Below, one piece after another: positions 44,539 to 54,981 of a DNA stretch of 64,000 nucleotides. The position numbers and the translations under genes were made by a program. The DNA is from Botrytis cinerea B05.10 (Eukaryota > Ascomycota > Leotiomycetes > Helotiales > Sclerotiniaceae): positions 124,001-188,000 of the forward strand of contig NC_037319.1 in assembly GCF_000143535.2 (NCBI RefSeq), written 5' to 3'. Below the pieces are notes generated by a model that worked only from the letters and a program-made list of their open reading frames with translations, did no database searches and was not told the DNA's origin. How positions within the stretch are numbered: the first letter of the stretch is position 1; every line of letters starts with the position of its first letter.

Positions 44539-46562
44539 ATGTCGGAATTTAGCTTCAACGATTACCTTCTCGACGACCAATACCAATTCTTCGACGGGGC
44601 CGATCTCCACTCTCCTGTCTACCCCGTCGACGAGCATCAAACCCTTCAAGGTCCTCCTCAGCCCTTCCAGTTTGAAGAGTTCCTTAACCAGCCAGATGCA
44701 GAGATGCAAGGAAATCCCACTCAAGTTGAGTTATCCCTTCCTCACATTACTGACAATGCAACAGTCAACCTTCGGCCCTTCAACCGAAGCATCATCTATC
44801 CTCAGTCATTCAACCAAGGTTTCATTGGTAGCATGCAACCAGTTCAACAGGTCCCTGCTCCTTTTGAGTTTCCTCCTTATTACGAAAACTCTGTCTTGAA
44901 TGAATTCCCTGACCCAGCTTATCCTTTGCACATCATTGATCGAGCCGGTCGATTGCCTCGAAACATTATGGCGGCACTTCAGCAAGGAGTGAAACGACAC
45001 AGAGAATTCGACGACCAAATCCTTCAAGCCATCGCTAGCGGCATTGATACCAGTGAGCCCTTTGGGCTCGATCAACAGTCAAACAAGAAGCGCGAGACAT
45101 CCAAGGGTAAGGGTAAGGCTCTTGCCATCTCCATCGAACAAGATCCAGAAGAACTTGTACTGTCGGAATATGAATATGACGCGGAGGATTTTACACTCTC
45201 AGACAACGAAGCTGAACCCGAGTCAGGACCAGCACCAGGGCCAGCACCAAAAGAGGACGAAACTCCCGTCAGACCCATCAAGGTACCTGGAAAGAAATGG
45301 ATCAAGCCCAACGCGACAACATTAGGTAAAAACAAGCGTAGCAAGAACATTCAGTCGCTGAACCCATCCAGCTTCTACACTCCACTTGCACAACCACCTA
45401 GAAGTTGGGGAGCTCCAAATCGTGCTGGCGTGCATCCGTTCCAGTACACCAAGGATGGAGAGTTAAAGCCACATGTCAGGTACACAGTCAACCAGATACA
45501 AGAGTTCATCTTCAACCATCCAGGTCACACAGTCCAAGGACAAAGACACACCAAACACTCCGGACTCACACTCTGGGTTCAGAACGTTCCATCCGACTCC
45601 GCCGCACGCTACTCGCATCAGAACTCCGACAAGTGCCGTTTTGAAGACTGCCCAGTCCGCAACGGCACCATCCACAAGGGACACTACCGAGTTGCCTTCG
45701 ATGAGCAATCATCTGACCCGCTCATCACCGACCCTTTTCACAACGCCGGACATGTTCATCTCTACTGCCTTGAAAAATTCCTCGACTTTCCCTTCCTCTG
45801 CGCCAATTTCAACGTTAGACCTGATGATCGTATCCTCCCCGAGGGCCGAAACAAGATGGCTATCACACGAGATCACCTCGAGATGAAGAAAGACGTCAGC
45901 AAGTTCATCCGCCGCGCAGAGAGAAACTTCGCACACCAAAGTACTATTGCTCCTCGCAATAGCTACAGCTACGAGAATACCCTTAGCTATACTTTGACCG
46001 CAAAGGCCTTGGAGCTTGAACCCCCCAACCGTCAAAGGTTCCGGGACAATCGTCCAAATGCAAACTCCATCGACAAGCACATGAATAACCTTGACCTTTT
46101 TGTTGCAGCCATCAACAACCGAAAGGGAAAGCAAGTCGCAGGAAATGCATCGGATTTCGAAGCTCCATTTTTCAGACAACCCAGAAAGAACAACAAGCGA
46201 AAGGCGGTTGAGGTCGATGAGGAAGAAGATGCTGAGTTTGAAATCGATGACAAGGTCTTGAATGTTGACGACGATACCATCGCTGCTGACACCGCAATAG
46301 TCTCATCAAAGGCCAAGCCAAGTTCCAGACCAGCCAAGAAAGCCCGCATTCAAAGAAAGAGAAAGGCAAAGGTTGTCGTGGTCTCCAGCGACTCTAGCGA
46401 CGACTCTGCCGATGACAGCGATATCTCGGAATGGGCCCCGGTAGTCAAACGAAGCACTTCAAGGTAAGTCATTCTTCCACGTCAGACACATACACGAGGT
46501 AAGTGAGTATCTCATTCAGCAAGAAGAAGAAGAAGAAGAAGAAGAAGAAGAAGAAGGGGTAA
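44539..46562 (+). CDS. Orphan protein with Cys/His cluster and poly-Lys tail, function unknown
   Basis: Exon 1 44539-46463, exon 2 46520-46562; 655 residues if spliced. N-terminal third is acidic and Pro/Gln-rich. A Lys/Arg bipartite-like stretch follows near 185-195. A folded-looking core (about 290-480) has Trp, His and Cys: RSWGAPNRAGVHPFQYTKDG, CRFEDCPVRNGTIHKGHY, HVHLYCLEKFLDFPFLCANF. The CX4C followed by H residues could bind zinc, by inspection only. The tail has KKARIQRKRKAKVVVVSSDSS-type basic/acidic blocks, suggesting a nuclear protein. With the intron (GTAAGT at 46464, AG before 46520) the C-terminus becomes Ser-(Lys)12-Gly encoded by an AAG microsatellite. Unspliced, it stops at 46467 after STSR. 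No family recognised; possibly lineage-specific. Confidence 0.65.
46521..46556 (+). repeat. (AAG)12 trinucleotide microsatellite, coding if spliced
   Basis: Twelve perfect AAG triplets, in frame with the upstream gene after splicing, encoding poly-Lys. Confidence 0.95.
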
Positions 46563-48450
46563 GACCTGATAGATTTCGGTAAGTATTGTTTCTTTACATC
46601 ACATCAAGATTGTCAGAGCTGGACTTTGACAATTTTATTTCCTAAATCGCTTAATATAATTAATTTCTTTAATATATAATCTAATTCCTATAATATGCTT
46701 TGCAAGTGACATGAATCTATGAATTGAAAAAGTGACTATTATCAATCAATTAATCTCCCTTCTTCGCAATGAATTCTGAAATAGGAACAGACTTTAATAA
46801 GATATCCACATAACCAACCAAGATTTCAACATTGAGAATTGGCAACTCTACCTACCCAGAAACTCGCAATGGATAAAACTCATTCATTCCCCTTGACTTT
46901 TCTGTATGAAAACCCAAGTATCGCAGCTCAGGGAGGAGAGCATGTGATTTATGAATTATCCATCCCATCTATAGTTAGCAAATACCAGTGAAGTTTATGG
47001 ATGAAGATCTTGTGAATTTAGAAATGACAATAATCAACATTCCAGTTTTCATCTCACCTCACCTCACCTCACCTCAAAACTATCTATCTATCTGTCTATC
47101 TATTCAATTCTTCCAACCATGCTCCGAAATTCTACGACACGGAGAATCGCTCATATCAAGATCGCTACCGATCTACATACACACTCATACACACATACCA
47201 TACAGTCGAACCAACTTTTCCCATCCCATCCCATCCCATCCCATCCGATCCGATCTTCTCTATACCTCCACACTCTCGAGTGTAAAAATAAATGCATGAA
47301 TGAATGCAATGCAATGTATCACCGATGCATAAAGAAATTGCAGAAATCCGAGCGCCTTTGTGCTATACATACACAGAGGGGCGAGAAGGGATGAGAGATG
47401 AGAAATAGAGCGCGAGGAATAAAGAATCATCTCGCTTTCTGCAGGGACAAAGACTTGATATGATATGATATGATATGTCGCTTTGATATCGCGGGTGCGG
47501 ATTCATTTATTCATTCATTCAGTAGATGTTGTTGAGATGGTGGGGGTGGGTTAGGATTTGATTTACTCGGAGATACGTAGGTATATGGATTCGAGGTTCC
47601 TGCGCCGTTTTTGAATCTCGAGTGTTCGCCAACTCGATGATGCGGTGGTATATTTCTTTGTGTTTTGCAAAGGAGAATATTTTCGAAAACTTATTATTGT
47701 TTGTAAGTAAGTAAGTCTGAAGAGTTTGCGGCTTGGAAATGGGAAAATAAGTGCTCTCTATTCTGTGGGAAGGTTCATTGCATAGGTAGGTAGTGGTAGG
47801 TGTTCGTGAGGATTGGCTTTAGAAGAAGAATAAGGAATGGAGGGAGAGCAGGGGAAGAGATATTGGTTTGGTCTTGATTAGGACGATTCTGGGAGAGGGA
47901 CTTGCTTGACTATGCTCTGTCTATTCTATTCTATTCTAAGCTATCGTACTCATCCCATTCCTATCCTGTGGGTGGTAAGTAGTCGGATATCTCGCATTTC
48001 CAAACACCATGCTCAGCCAACGCTAATCTTTTCATTCCCAACTGATTAGGAAACTCAGCAAGACAAGAAGAGCCAGCTTATTCAAACACTTTTATTTCCA
48101 ACAAAGAACACCACAAAATTCTATTTCTTCTTATTCTTAGAATAGAATAGAATCCACGGATCAGGACAAAGGCATTTGGAAATAGCGATTTCAGGCATGT
48201 AAATTTCTACCAGATGAAAACTTGCTGATGGAGTTATTTATACTTTGGGTTTATTTCGACTCGGGATATGTGTTGGGGAATAGGATATATGGACTTGGTT
48301 CGATATTGCAAGTATTGTAAGACCTTGGGATTCTGCGTTCGATTGCGCAACAGGAGAAGGATTTGGGGTGGCATTGATTGGATGTAAGATTAGTATGAAC
48401 ATTTTTTTTGAGACGGGTAGAGGGTAGTTAGGTATTATCCATAGAATAAT
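46563..48450. other. Gene-poor intergenic region
   Basis: AT-rich at 46620-46760. CACCT (47055-47078), CCCAT (47220-47250), TATGA (47460-47476) and TTCTA (47918-47938) pentamer runs. No gene supported. Confidence 0.55.
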
Positions 48451-49758
48451 CTATGAATCTCGAGATGCGGCAACAAGAACAAATTTACCAACTACAGAGA
48501 AGATGGGATGAAACGAGGTAGAATCTTTGCGCGGCAAGCAGTATTGTTGCAACATGAGAGCAATCGTGTTGTATTTGCTATTCGTCGAAGCTGAAAGAGC
48601 ACCAGGGCCACTGATTGGTGAATGCAGGTGACGGAGAAATCCTGCAGAAAATATGTTTGCTCCTAGTGCTTGCCCTTCCATCTGTTTTTCCTCTCACGCC
48701 TGTGCAACTTCCCAATCAATGCCTGAACCATTTTTTTGGAGCCACTGGACTTGGAAGAGGCGAAGGAAATAGACCCGTGAGTTGAGAAGTGCGTAGCACC
48801 TCAGCCTCTTTGTCCCTTGACCAACCCAGAAACTGACCACCGCTGGTGCCAAACGACTGGAAGAACTCATGTGCTGGGTGCAGGATATTAGCAAAGTCGT
48901 AGTCCAGGAGTGCAATTACACGATATGTAGCAGGATCATAAAGCAGATTCTCAGGGACTTCAGTCATTGTCAGTGGTGAGCTCAATGGAAGAGTAGGGAA
49001 GATTCTTATCTAAATCTCCGTGTATAATAGACTTTTCTTGCTTGAAAGGTATATTGGAGAACAGTGCTGACAGTCCATTCTCAATGAAGGCATCAATACG
49101 CTTTCGAACACCGTTTTCTTTCCAGTCCGAATATATAGATTTTTGTCTGTTTTAGCAAGTGCTGCTTTCAGACATTCTCTACAAGACTTTTCTAAACTAT
49201 CCCAAGGTCCAGCACCAGCGGTTTTCATAGGTCCACTTACCATAGCGCTATTGCTATCAAAATATGCACCTCCAAAGTTATGAATACTTTCGGGAAGCTG
49301 ATAGTCCTGTAGTGCTTTTAAGAATAGCGCCCTTTGTTTCTGGATCACTTTCTTCTAGCCAAGCGGCATAGCTTCGAAAGCCTCGGCCAACGGTTCACCA
49401 GGCATCAGCTCCTGTAAAATCCACCCTGTATGATTGCGACTCGCGCTGCCCCAGCCAAGAACCCGTGGGACAACGGGTAGATTGATATGACTTGGAGTAT
49501 CTCGAGCAAGGCTGAGGATAGCAACTTCGTTTTGGACTCGTGTTTCTTGATGTGTGTCTTCGGAGTCAGGATTGTTGAGACGCATAATGAACTCCCTTGT
49601 TCCTGCTGGAATGCCGTCGCATCCTGGCCGTTGAAGTCCCGAGATATCACTAGGAAGTAGGAGATGATAGACGAAATTGATGTATTTGAATGGTGATCGA
49701 CTTTATATTGTAGCGGCGTGATCTTGATTTGTTGCAGCTTCTGATCAGAGTCATCCAT
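48451..49758 (-). pseudogene. Decayed APH-family phosphotransferase (aminoglycoside-phosphotransferase-like) gene
   Basis: Fragments in three frames line up in the order of fungal APH-fold kinase-like proteins: DQKLQQIKITPLQYKV; PFKYINFVYHLLLPSDI; GIPAGTREFIMRLNNPD; HTGWILQELMPGEPL; KALQDYQLPESIHNFGG; SIIHGDLD; YDPATYRVIALLDYDFANI; HEFFQSFGTSGGQFLGW; GIDWEVAQA. The LLDYDFA aspartate (metal-binding DFG-like) and HGDLD (Brenner-like) motifs are still visible. Lesions seen: frame change near 49690-49696, in-frame TAG at 49357-49355, frame change at an A5 run near 49140-49145, frame change near 48965-49000, frame change at an A7 run 48732-48738, and in-frame TGA at 48696-48694 where Trp is expected. 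Two lesions at homopolymers could be assembly errors, but the stops and other shifts make loss of function likely. Confidence 0.8.
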
Positions 49759-51153
49759 TCTAGTGATCAGATGTAGATGGAAAGGATGCTCGAGAAGTTA
49801 TCTATAGCAAGTGGGGCTTTAGGTGCGGAATGATTATATGACATACATTACTTGGGAAATGCAGAGGATCTGCGAGTGTTCAATATATTCAAGACGCGAC
49901 TGATAGTTGGCGTGGTTGTGGTTCATCGCCATGTCGATTGAAATTGATCTAATAGTTTGTAGGGTGGAAAGCTTGTATTTCAAGAGATTTTCAAGAAACG
50001 TTCTGGACAGAGAGTGTTTGAGCCTGTACAACTTGAGCATTGTCGGCGTCCAGTCTGGAATCATAAGTGCTATTGTCGGGATATGGATCATGTGACGGTA
50101 CCTCGGCACTACAGCATAGCATGCGGTTTTTGTGGTTGAGGCATGTATGGCTCAATCAAACAACGCACAAATTCTTCGAAAAGAGGGCAGAAGATGCAGA
50201 AGTGACCGAATGGTGGTTCTTACTCGCATTAATTGGCCGAAACGGGTATAAAAGGTCTGCTAGAGTATTACCCTTTCTAGCATAATCCAACTCATTACCC
50301 ACTTCCACAAAGACCTTTCTTCCAGGGCTGAGCGACTCTGAAAACTAATTAGTTTCTTGTCTCGGCAGTCGTGGTTCTAAGGCATCATGAAGCAAGCAAT
50401 GGTAAATGACAATGACCATCTATGATTCTCCGAGACGAAGAAAAACGGAAACACCATGATAAGATCAAGAGTTGATGTAATGCGCACTTCTAACATGTCG
50501 TCCAGAGAGCAAGCCCATGCGATGATAGTCTGTTAACTCATAATCTTTCCCAATTCTCAATCAAAACTTGTGCCTTATCATCGAATAGAGAGACGTGAAC
50601 ACAGCAAGCGAGCCACCTGTGATTGTCGAATGGAATTGAACTCGGCGGCTGCGAGAAGTCACTGGAATATAAATACGGATAGATGAAACGTGCAGACAAA
50701 GTATTGATACAAGACGAACGACTAGTGTGTTGTAGTCAATTCAGAATTCGCCTCTGGTTACTTACATGAGTCTGAAAACATGGGGTATCCTTAGTGCCCT
50801 TCCACAATACATAGACTTCTGTGATGGTGCATGCAGGGAAAACATATCAGCTATAGCAGAGACCTGGTGGCGATAATCCTTTGACGAAACTGACACGGAA
50901 CAAAGTTGCTTCTCCGAGCTGGCCAAAAATATAAAAAACATTCGGCTGTGAGGGAAGACGGGTGGATCTTGAGCGAAAAGCAAAAATCTGTTCCAGCAGA
51001 CACAAGGCAAATGGGGAATGGATATAATGCTCTAATAATGAGGCTTGGTGACTCTCATCCCAGCATATAATATTTGATAAGGGACGTCTCGACAACCCCA
51101 AGATTGATCCAGCGTCGATTTATAAAAAATAAAAATAAAAACCACAAAAGGAA
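49759..51153. other. Gene-poor intergenic region
   Basis: Only short open frames without coding character. Nothing named. Confidence 0.5.
51146..51149 (-). terminator. Pol III T-run terminator of the 5S gene
   Basis: TTTT on the minus strand 4 nt after the predicted 3' end, followed by longer T-rich runs (T5 and more, 51121-51140). Confidence 0.7.
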
Positions 51154-51272
51154 ACATACAACAGTGGGGATTCGCTGGTGGTCACCCACCCAACTACTAA
51201 TCCACCGATCTGAAGCTTGTGTATGGCAGAGCGGACGGGATGCCCAATTCTCTTCAGTCTATGGTCGTATGT
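51154..51272 (-). rRNA. 5S ribosomal RNA gene (dispersed copy, variant type)
   Basis: Minus strand, about 119 nt. The 5' end ACATACGACCATAG and 3' end CACTGTTGTATGTT form helix I. The core GATCCCGTCCGCTC-type block appears as GCATCCCGTCCGCTCTGCCAT, and the conserved TTAGTAGTTGGGTGGGTGAC and CACCAGCGAATCCC blocks are present. Helix II is preserved by CTGAAG pairing with CTTCAG. Parts of helices II-III and the internal control region (AAGCTTCAGATCGGTGG) differ from the common ascomycete 5S type. Filamentous fungi carry dispersed, sequence-variant 5S genes, so this may be a minor functional isoform or a mildly diverged copy. Intact helices and a terminator favour function. Confidence 0.85.
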
Positions 51273-53954
51273 GATGGAACTGCAGTTGTGAGAGAATATG
51301 TACTCTTTTTGTGCGACGCGCAAATTTACTCGTGATGTCCAGACAGCTGTTGTCGAGACCGACCGTTGACGATGATGTTGTGGATGGAAAATCAGCAGGA
51401 CTATCAGATCCGTGAATATCTTTGGAGACTAAAATAGCAGACGTCTCTCGCATGCACCATGGATATATAGTAAATGTACCTTGCCTTCGAAATGCTGCAT
51501 TATTCTCCGGCGCAACATGATGAATCAATTGAGTACACACGGGAACGTTGCAAATCAATTGACGTATGTCGTCTTGTATCGTCCTGGAAGATCATGGATA
51601 GTGATAGTAAACGCATTATCACCTGCCGATCGTTTTAGATCGTGTAGTGATTTGCATTCCAGGACATGATCATTGCGTTGGAACACAAGTTGCTGTCGTC
51701 ATATACTGCGAAAAGCAAGTAAAACAAGCACACGGGATGGTAAGACTTGAATCTTGTCGAGACGAATAAGATGAACGCCGATAACTACGAACGATGAGAA
51801 TGTCCCAGATGTGGAAGAAACGCCACGTCGATAAGTGGTAGACGATGACGAACTTGCAGCGTTGCATAAAGCATTTCCATGCATCTAAGGTTTATATTTC
51901 CATTTTGCATTGCCTGTATGACCAGACCAGTTCACTCACCATGCATCAAGCCCCTTTTCACGGGGGGTCGACAATCTACCGGCAAATCCTCGATATCTTG
52001 GCATTTGTCGATAAGCTGGAATCTACTGGGTCGGTCGCTGGTGTTGTGGAGGAAAATAACCGCACAGAAGCACGCCAGTGTATCAAATGAGTCGATCCTG
52101 TGAAAGTCATGTATGTGTGTATGTGTGTATGTGTGTATGTACCCGCACGCTTTCGACCGCGAGCCATAGTAAGTGGCCGTGACGGCCTCATTTCTGCTGT
52201 AGAAATTATGGAGTGGATGGAAAGCCGAAAGCGATCTTCAATAAATGAAGAGCGAATACGGCACCGCTATCTTGCTTGAAATTAATCCCTAGGTAATTCG
52301 ACCGCGAGAAAGCTCGTATTGTAGATACTGCAATTTACATAGCAAATCTTAACGATTTCGTTCCGAGGAGCGTTAATCAATGGCATCACTTGCGGATTCG
52401 TTCCATGACCGAGGTACGAAAATAGATATCTTCTCATCTGCGGCGACTCAATCTCCTTCAAGATACAATGATGATGCGAAATGATGATCAGCCAATGTTG
52501 GGCCTCTCATCCCGATGAGGACTGAGAATTGAATGTACATGGAAATTGAGTCGACGATTTTCTACCAGGTTCAAAAAGATGCTTAAATGGAAAGTAGACG
52601 ACGGGGACGAAGCACGGCCTGATGATTTTTATTATTCTTAATATTAGAGAATGGGATTTGAATCATGAATCATAATGATTTGGGTGAAGATGGATGCATA
52701 GGACCTGCTCACTGTCCTTTGAATTTCTACTCGAGCAATCTATGAAACAATCATCTAAGTAAACTGGAGCTACCTCCCTAGGGCCTAGGTGCACAGCATC
52801 GGCCATATTCACATTCCCTACGTGATTACACGACTACATGATCGGACGGCAGCATCGAACGGCAACGGCAACGGCACCAGCACCAGCACCAGCTACAGCA
52901 TCAGCCACAGCCACATCATCAGGAACATGAGACGAGCTGGAAATAGAAGCTTTGAACCGTTGATTGTGACTTTGGATAAGCATCAGGATGAGATGGTGAG
53001 ATGGAAGGATTCCAAGAAGATTAAATAATAGAACCAAAACCTGGAGTCAATCGAGATACAGCAGAGACCTACGCCTCAAAGTTACATTTGTAGGAGCTTT
53101 TGGGGATGGATAATCATTCCTCGAGCTCCTAGTCAGACAAATGTCAGGCTTAGGGTGAAGTAAAATGGATAGGGGTTCTCACTTCGCGAACCCAGACGAA
53201 TGCCACCGCTAATTGGTCTTGTTCCTGCATTAGATGAATTTAGATCGACCCTGTAGAATGCACTACTCCGGCACAAAGCCACCAAGACTTCCAAACCATG
53301 CATTTTCTCTGGTCCGGCCTTCCTTCGGTGCGCATGAAAATCAAGCCACGAAACGTCAAATCGCTAGGAACGGATGAACTAAGGCATACCACTTCTCATA
53401 GGTTGAATGTTTGCAATCCCAGAAACCAAACCTGAGAAGTGGGAAAAACATCCATCGCCCTCCTGTTAATTACGAGTGGATGTCAAATGGAGGCTAGGTT
53501 TGCCCTTGGGTCAGCGGTGTATACATTGGTCACCAAATGGCTACACATATTAGCCCTAGCAAAAGTTACTTTGCACGACTACCGGTTTGAGAGTGATTCC
53601 CCTGTCAATCCAGCTACGAATTGGGTATTCTTTGCTAGCCTAGTGGTGGGAAAGTGTGGAAAGTCTCTCCACATGGGACCGCTGAAAAGAAGCTCTTCCT
53701 TGTCAATCTCCCAAGTGGCCAAGCCCGTCTCCCATCTTTGTTTAATCTCCCAAGCTTATATGGGGTTGACTTGCCCCTCCTCTATTCACTTTTCTTCTTC
53801 ATCCAAACAAAGTCAATCTTCCAGATCACACATATCTTCCTTTGACTTCGGTCGTCCATTCTTTACAGAACAAACTCAACAGATCAAATTCAGTGAACCT
53901 TCTATCACCGCTCTTCAGCACTAAACAATCCCCAAAAACCAAATAATATTCAAA
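51273..53954. other. Gene-poor intergenic region, promoter of the GPI-protein gene at its right end
   Basis: Contains an ATGTGTGT array (52109-52142) and GGCAAC/CAGCAC trinucleotide-like tracts (52860-52915). From about 53800 it is pyrimidine-rich and likely the promoter/5' UTR of the next gene. No other gene supported. Confidence 0.5.
52109..52142. repeat. ATGTGTGT octamer microsatellite
   Basis: Four tandem copies of an 8-bp alternating purine-pyrimidine unit. Confidence 0.85.
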
Positions 53955-54981
53955 ATGCGTTTCTCCGTTATCGCCGTTTCCATGTTCGCTGGTGCCGCCA
54001 TGGCTGCCACCTCCACTGACTACGTAAGTCTGAACGATGATTTGTATGGAAGAGATTTGAGGGCACCTGACTAATATTTCCTAGGTCACTGAGGAAGTCA
54101 CCATCACCTCTTGCGCCGCAACTGTTACCGACTGCCCAGCTCGCAGCACCCAAGTTTCCACCACCATCTACTCAAGAACCTCCTCTACCGAGGCTGGAGC
54201 CTCTTCTGTTACCCCAGCTGGTCAGCCATCCAACAGTGCACCAGCTTCAAGTGCACCAGCTAGCAGCGCACCAGTTGTTTCTTCCCCAGCCCCAAGTGCT
54301 CCAGCCTCCAGCGCCCCAGCTAGCAGTGCACCAGTTGCATCTGGCCCAGCCTCCAGCGCCCCAGCCAGCAGCGCACCAGTTGCATCTGGCCCAGCCTCCA
54401 GCGCCCCAGCCAGCAGCGCACCAGTCTTCACTCCAACCTACGCCACACCAGCTGCCTCCTCATCTGCCCCCTCAGCTGCCCCCACCGATGCTTGCGTAGC
54501 TGAATGTAACGCATCATACAACTCATGCCGTAGTGCAGCAGATGCCAACCGAGCCACATGTGCTTCCGAATACGCATCATGTCTTGGATACCTTCCATAT
54601 GACAGCAACGGATCGCTCGTCACCCCAACTGCTTGCTCCAAGTCTGCATCAGCAACAGGAACTCCTGCTGCCTCCTCCACTGGCTCTAACCTCGGTGTTG
54701 TTACCTCCCCAGCTGCATCCGTCTCTGTCGTTGCCATCACCACCTGTATCCCAACCGTCATCTACTCCACCGTCTCCCTCTCCGGACACGAGACCACTGT
54801 TCCAGGTGTCCCAGCTGCTTCCGCCAAGCCATCTTCCACTGGATACATCTCCGTCCCAGCCAACGGTACTACCCCAGTTGCTACCCAAACCCCACTTGCA
54901 TTCACCGGTGCTGCTTCCACTGTTCAAGCTGGAGGAGCTGCCATCGCCGCCGTCTTCGGACTCGCTGCTTTCCTTTTGTAA
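53955..54981 (+). CDS. GPI-anchored mucin-like cell-wall protein
   Basis: Exons 53955-54023 and 54085-54981, 321 residues. Signal peptide MRFSVIAVSMFAGAAMA (about 1-17). Then a VTITSCAATVTDCP segment with two Cys, a Ser/Ala/Pro mucin region (about 65-155) built from a 15-residue repeat PVASGPASSAPASSA, a six-Cys block (DACVAECNASYNSC to CASEYASCLGYLPY) and a second short Cys segment (VAITTCIPTVIYSTVSLSG). The C-terminus is a Ser/Gly-rich spacer followed by a hydrophobic AAIAAVFGLAAFLL tail, the pattern of GPI-anchor addition. Role: O-mannosylated wall or adhesion protein, inferred. Not a CFEM domain (too few Cys in that order). Typical short intron after the signal peptide. Confidence 0.87.
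54286..54420 (+). repeat. 45-bp coding minisatellite in the GPI-protein gene
   Basis: Two perfect 45-bp copies at 54331-54375 and 54376-54420, preceded by a diverged copy, encoding the Ala/Ser/Pro 15-residue unit. Likely length-polymorphic. Confidence 0.9.

Noticed and set aside
48451..49758. Intact multi-exon APH gene
   Set aside because: Frame changes lie within short coding stretches with no room for introns, and in-frame TAG and TGA remain in conserved blocks.
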